From an uncultured Bacillota bacterium (lineage in GTDB: Bacteria; Bacillota; Clostridia; Oscillospirales; Oscillospiraceae): a stretch of 8,940 nt of DNA. This document shows positions 6,624 to 8,940 of the stretch, piece by piece; within the stretch, counting starts at the first letter, position 1; each line of letters begins with the position of its first letter. The translations under genes and the position numbers were made by a program. Where the stretch lies: assembly GCA_947383275.1 (NCBI GenBank), contig CANDCW010000094.1, forward strand, positions 1-8,940, in the 5' to 3' direction. A model generated the notes under the pieces. That model had not been told where the DNA came from. It was given only the letters and a program-made list of their open reading frames with translations, and did not search any database.

Positions 6624-8000
6624 ATGAGCATGACGGCGGTCAAATCGGTAGACCCCCGCAGTCCGGCCCGCCGCGCGGGAGTCCAACCGGGCGAGACGCT
6701 CACCCACATCAACGGCCACCCCATTATAGATGTGCTGGACTACAAGTTCTACGGCTACGACTCTCGTCTGGAGCTGACGCTGAAGGGTCCGGACGGAACC
6801 GTCCGGACCTTGCGGGTGCGCAAGTCCGAGGGGGAGGACCTGGGACTGGAATTTGAGACCTACCTGATGGACCGGGCCCGGTCCTGCGCCAATCACTGCA
6901 TCTTCTGCTTCGTGGACCAGATGCCCCCAGGGCTGCGGAAAAGCCTCTATTTCAAGGACGACGACGCTCGCCTTTCCTTCCTTCTGGGCAACTACCTCAC
7001 CCTGACCAACCTCTCCCCCCGGGAGGTCCAACGGATTATCGACCTGCGCATCTCCCCCATCAACGTCTCGGTCCACACCACTGACCGCGCCCTCCGGGAA
7101 AAAATGCTGAACAACCCCCGAGCTGGCGAGGGGATCGACATCATGGAGCGGTTCGCGCATAACGGCATCACCATGAACTGCCAGATCGTCTCCTGCCCCG
7201 GGATTAACGATGGCCCGGCCCTGGACAAGACCCTGGCCGATTTGTCCGCCATGTTCCCGGCTGTGAATAGCATTTCCGTGGTACCGGTGGGGGTAACCAA
7301 ATACCGCGAGGGCCTCTACCCCCTGCAAACCTATGTCAGAGAGACCGCTGCCGCCCTCATCGGCCAGGTGGAGAGGTTCGCGGCCAGGCACCTGGAGGAA
7401 AAGGGGACCCGGCTGGCGTGGTGCTCCGATGAATTCTATCTACTGGCCGGGCGGGAACCACCTCCGGAGGAGTATTTCGAGGACTTTACCCAGCTGGACA
7501 ACGGCGTAGGGATGCTCACCCTGCTCTCCTGCGAGTTTGCTCGGGCTCTGGACCTGGCACAGGTGGAGGAGCTGGAGAAGGTCGCCCCATTTTCCATTGC
7601 GACTGGGGTGTCCGCCGCCCCATTTTTGGCTAAACTAGTGGGGCAGGCCCGGGAAAAATGTGGTACAATAGAGGGGAATGTCTACCCTATCGTCAACCGA
7701 TTTTTCGGCGAGACCATCACAGTGGCCGGCCTGGTCGCCGGAGGCGATTTAATTCAACAGCTCCGGGGCAGGGACCTGGGGCAGCGGCTGCTGATTCCCG
7801 CCAGTATGCTCCGCGCCGGGGAGAACGTCTTTTTGGATGATGTGACCACAGTTGATGTGGAGCGGGAGCTAGGCGTTCCTGTGATCCCCGTCCCTCAGGA
7901 CGGCTATGAGCTGCTGGACGCTATCTGCGGCATTGAACTTACCCCTGAGATCCAGCGTCTAGCTTGGGAAAACGAAGAATTTTACCGATATAATCCGTAG
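6624..8000 (+). CDS. PDZ / radical SAM / DUF512 protein
   Basis: The 458-residue protein belongs to the DUF512-containing radical SAM family (TIGR03279-type), common in Firmicutes and cyanobacteria and without an established reaction. A short N-terminal PDZ-like domain (1-66, SPARRAGVQPGE then INGHPI) is followed by the radical SAM cluster motif C88-x3-C92-x2-C95 (CANHCIFC), then the FVDQMPPGLRKSLYFKDDD stretch and the DUF512 region (about 230-450, including WCSDEFYLLAG at 266-276). The three cysteines would bind the [4Fe-4S] cluster that cleaves S-adenosylmethionine. The frame is open from an ATG at 6558, but GGGAGG seven bases before the ATG at 6624, together with the domain start, favours 6624. 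der follows 14 bases after its stop, so they are very likely cotranscribed. The neighbour suggests a link to ribosome or RNA biology, but that is only inference. Confidence 0.93.
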   Translation: MSMTAVKSVDPRSPARRAGVQPGETLTHINGHPIIDVLDYKFYGYDSRLELTLKGPDGTVRTLRVRKSEGEDLGLEFETYLMDRARSCANHCIFCFVDQMPPGLRKSLYFKDDDARLSFLLGNYLTLTNLSPREVQRIIDLRISPINVSVHTTDRALREKMLNNPRAGEGIDIMERFAHNGITMNCQIVSCPGINDGPALDKTLADLSAMFPAVNSISVVPVGVTKYREGLYPLQTYVRETAAALIGQVERFAARHLEEKGTRLAWCSDEFYLLAGREPPPEEYFEDFTQLDNGVGMLTLLSCEFARALDLAQVEELEKVAPFSIATGVSAAPFLAKLVGQAREKCGTIEGNVYPIVNRFFGETITVAGLVAGGDLIQQLRGRDLGQRLLIPASMLRAGENVFLDDVTTVDVERELGVPVIPVPQDGYELLDAICGIELTPEIQRLAWENEEFYRYNP

Positions 8001-8014
8001 AGGAAGTGAAGCCT

Positions 8015-8940
8015 GTGAAACCCTTAGTCGCCATTGTGGGCCGGCCCAATGTGGGCAAGTCCATGCTCTTCAACAAGCTGTGCGGGCAACGGCTGTCCAT
8101 CGTAGAGGACACCCCCGGCGTCACCCGGGACCGGCTGTACGCCCAGTGCGAGTGGAGAAACCGCACCTTCGACATCGTGGACACCGGCGGCATCGAGCCG
8201 GGCACCGACGATCAGATCCTATCCTTCATGCGGGAGCAGGCGGAAATTGCCATCGGTTCCGCCACGGTGATCGTCTTTGTCTGCGACATCAAAACCGGCA
8301 TGACCGCCTCCGACCAGGAGGTGGCCAACATGTTGCTGCGCTCCGGCAAGCCGGTGGTGCTGGCGGTAAACAAGTCCGACCAGACCGGCCGGGAGAATCC
8401 CGACATCTACGAGTTCTACAACTTAGGGCTGGGCGACCCCATCGCGGTGTCCGCCGTCCACGGCCATGGCACCGGCGACCTGCTGGACGCCTGCTTTGAA
8501 CACTTCCCTCCCGAGGAGGAGGAAGACGAGGAGGACGACGTCATCAAGGTGGCGGTGATCGGCAAGCCCAACGTGGGCAAGTCCTCCCTGGTCAACCGGA
8601 TTTTGGGGGAGGAGCGGGTAATTGTCTCCAATGTGGCGGGCACCACCCGGGATGCCGTGGACAGCTACTTTGAGAACAAGCAGGGCAAATACCTGTTCAT
8701 TGACACCGCCGGAATGAGGAAAAAATCCAAGGTGGACGACCGCATTGAGAAGTTTTCCGTTCTCCGGGCCACCATGGCCATTGAGCGCAGCGATGTGTGC
8801 CTCATCATGATCGACGCTCAGGAGGGGGTCACCGAGCAGGACACCAAGGTGGCCGGCCTGGCCCACGAGGCGGGCAAGGCGTGCATCATCGTGGTCAACA
8901 AGTGGGACGCCATCGAGAAGGACGGCAAGACCATGGACAA
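8015..8940 (+). CDS. der: Ribosome-assembly GTPase Der (EngA), 3' end missing
   Basis: The first 308 residues of the double GTPase Der are present; the family usually has about 440, so the C-terminal KH-like domain is beyond the right edge. GTPase 1 shows GRPNVGKS (9-16), PGVTRD (34-39), DTGG (56-59) and NKSD (119-122). A very acidic linker (166-175) leads to GTPase 2 with GKPNVGKSS (183-191), AGTTRD (208-213), DTAG (230-233) and NKWD (295-298). Der acts in the cytoplasm in late assembly of the 50S ribosomal subunit and is normally essential. The start is GTG at 8015 with AGAGGA ten bases upstream; an in-frame GTG at 8006 lies too close to that site. The residue after GKS in the first P-loop is Met17, where Thr is usual. 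It is the second gene of the DUF512-der unit. Confidence 0.96.
   Translation, partial: MKPLVAIVGRPNVGKSMLFNKLCGQRLSIVEDTPGVTRDRLYAQCEWRNRTFDIVDTGGIEPGTDDQILSFMREQAEIAIGSATVIVFVCDIKTGMTASDQEVANMLLRSGKPVVLAVNKSDQTGRENPDIYEFYNLGLGDPIAVSAVHGHGTGDLLDACFEHFPPEEEEDEEDDVIKVAVIGKPNVGKSSLVNRILGEERVIVSNVAGTTRDAVDSYFENKQGKYLFIDTAGMRKKSKVDDRIEKFSVLRATMAIERSDVCLIMIDAQEGVTEQDTKVAGLAHEAGKACIIVVNKWDAIEKDGKTMD

Noticed and set aside
6537..7391. Minus-strand open frame opposite the DUF512 gene
   Set aside because: It is a shadow of the radical SAM coding region with no family motif. It also covers the promoter region.
7661..7669. TGGTACAAT, an extended -10-like site inside the DUF512 gene that might drive der
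   Set aside because: There is no -35 box at a suitable distance, and it lies in coding sequence about 350 bases before der.
1..8940. Search by eye for CRISPR repeats, insertion-sequence ends, tRNA/rRNA genes, -24/-12 sigma-54 promoters and defence genes
   Set aside because: None was found. The gene content is ordinary chromosomal, and no base composition break suggests recent transfer.

Overview
The window reads as a piece of the chromosome of a GC-rich Gram-positive anaerobe of the class Clostridia, probably Oscillospiraceae (Flavonifractor/Oscillibacter-like). This is an inference. It rests on strong AGGAGG-type ribosome sites throughout, a clostripain-family protease, an RpoN gene, a ferredoxin-type aldo/keto reductase, and the radical SAM DUF512 gene next to der, a pairing common in Firmicutes. 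The genes are closely packed. I see no insertion sequence, phage gene, CRISPR array, tRNA or rRNA.

Left part (1-1433): the 5' end of a MerR-family regulator gene on the minus strand diverges from an aldo/keto reductase gene with two C-terminal [4Fe-4S] motifs on the plus strand. Between them is a classical MerR-type control site: a perfect 20-base dyad inside a 19-base spacer between -35 and -10. A second consensus promoter faces it and fires the MerR gene. A 16-bp perfect hairpin at 1395-1431 closes the reductase unit and lies at the stop codon of the converging ROK gene.

Middle part (1431-6344), all on the minus strand in transcription order: a membrane-anchored clostripain-family (C11) protease with its own consensus promoter, then rpoN (sigma-54) with its own promoter in a 115-base gap, then a ROK-family regulator only 5 bases after the rpoN stop. 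The last two look like a translationally coupled operon that pairs a global sigma factor with a probable sugar-sensing repressor. The ROK protein has kept its zinc motif but lost kinase residues.

Right part (6345-8940): a 279-base divergent intergenic region with one promoter in each direction. It leads rightward to the PDZ/radical SAM/DUF512 protein and, 14 bases later, to der (engA), the ribosome-assembly double GTPase, which runs off the right edge. This pair is housekeeping in character.

No clearly new multi-gene system is visible. The items most worth a second look are the face-to-face promoter pair with the MerR operator, the rpoN-ROK coupling, and the uncharacterised DUF512 protein linked to der.
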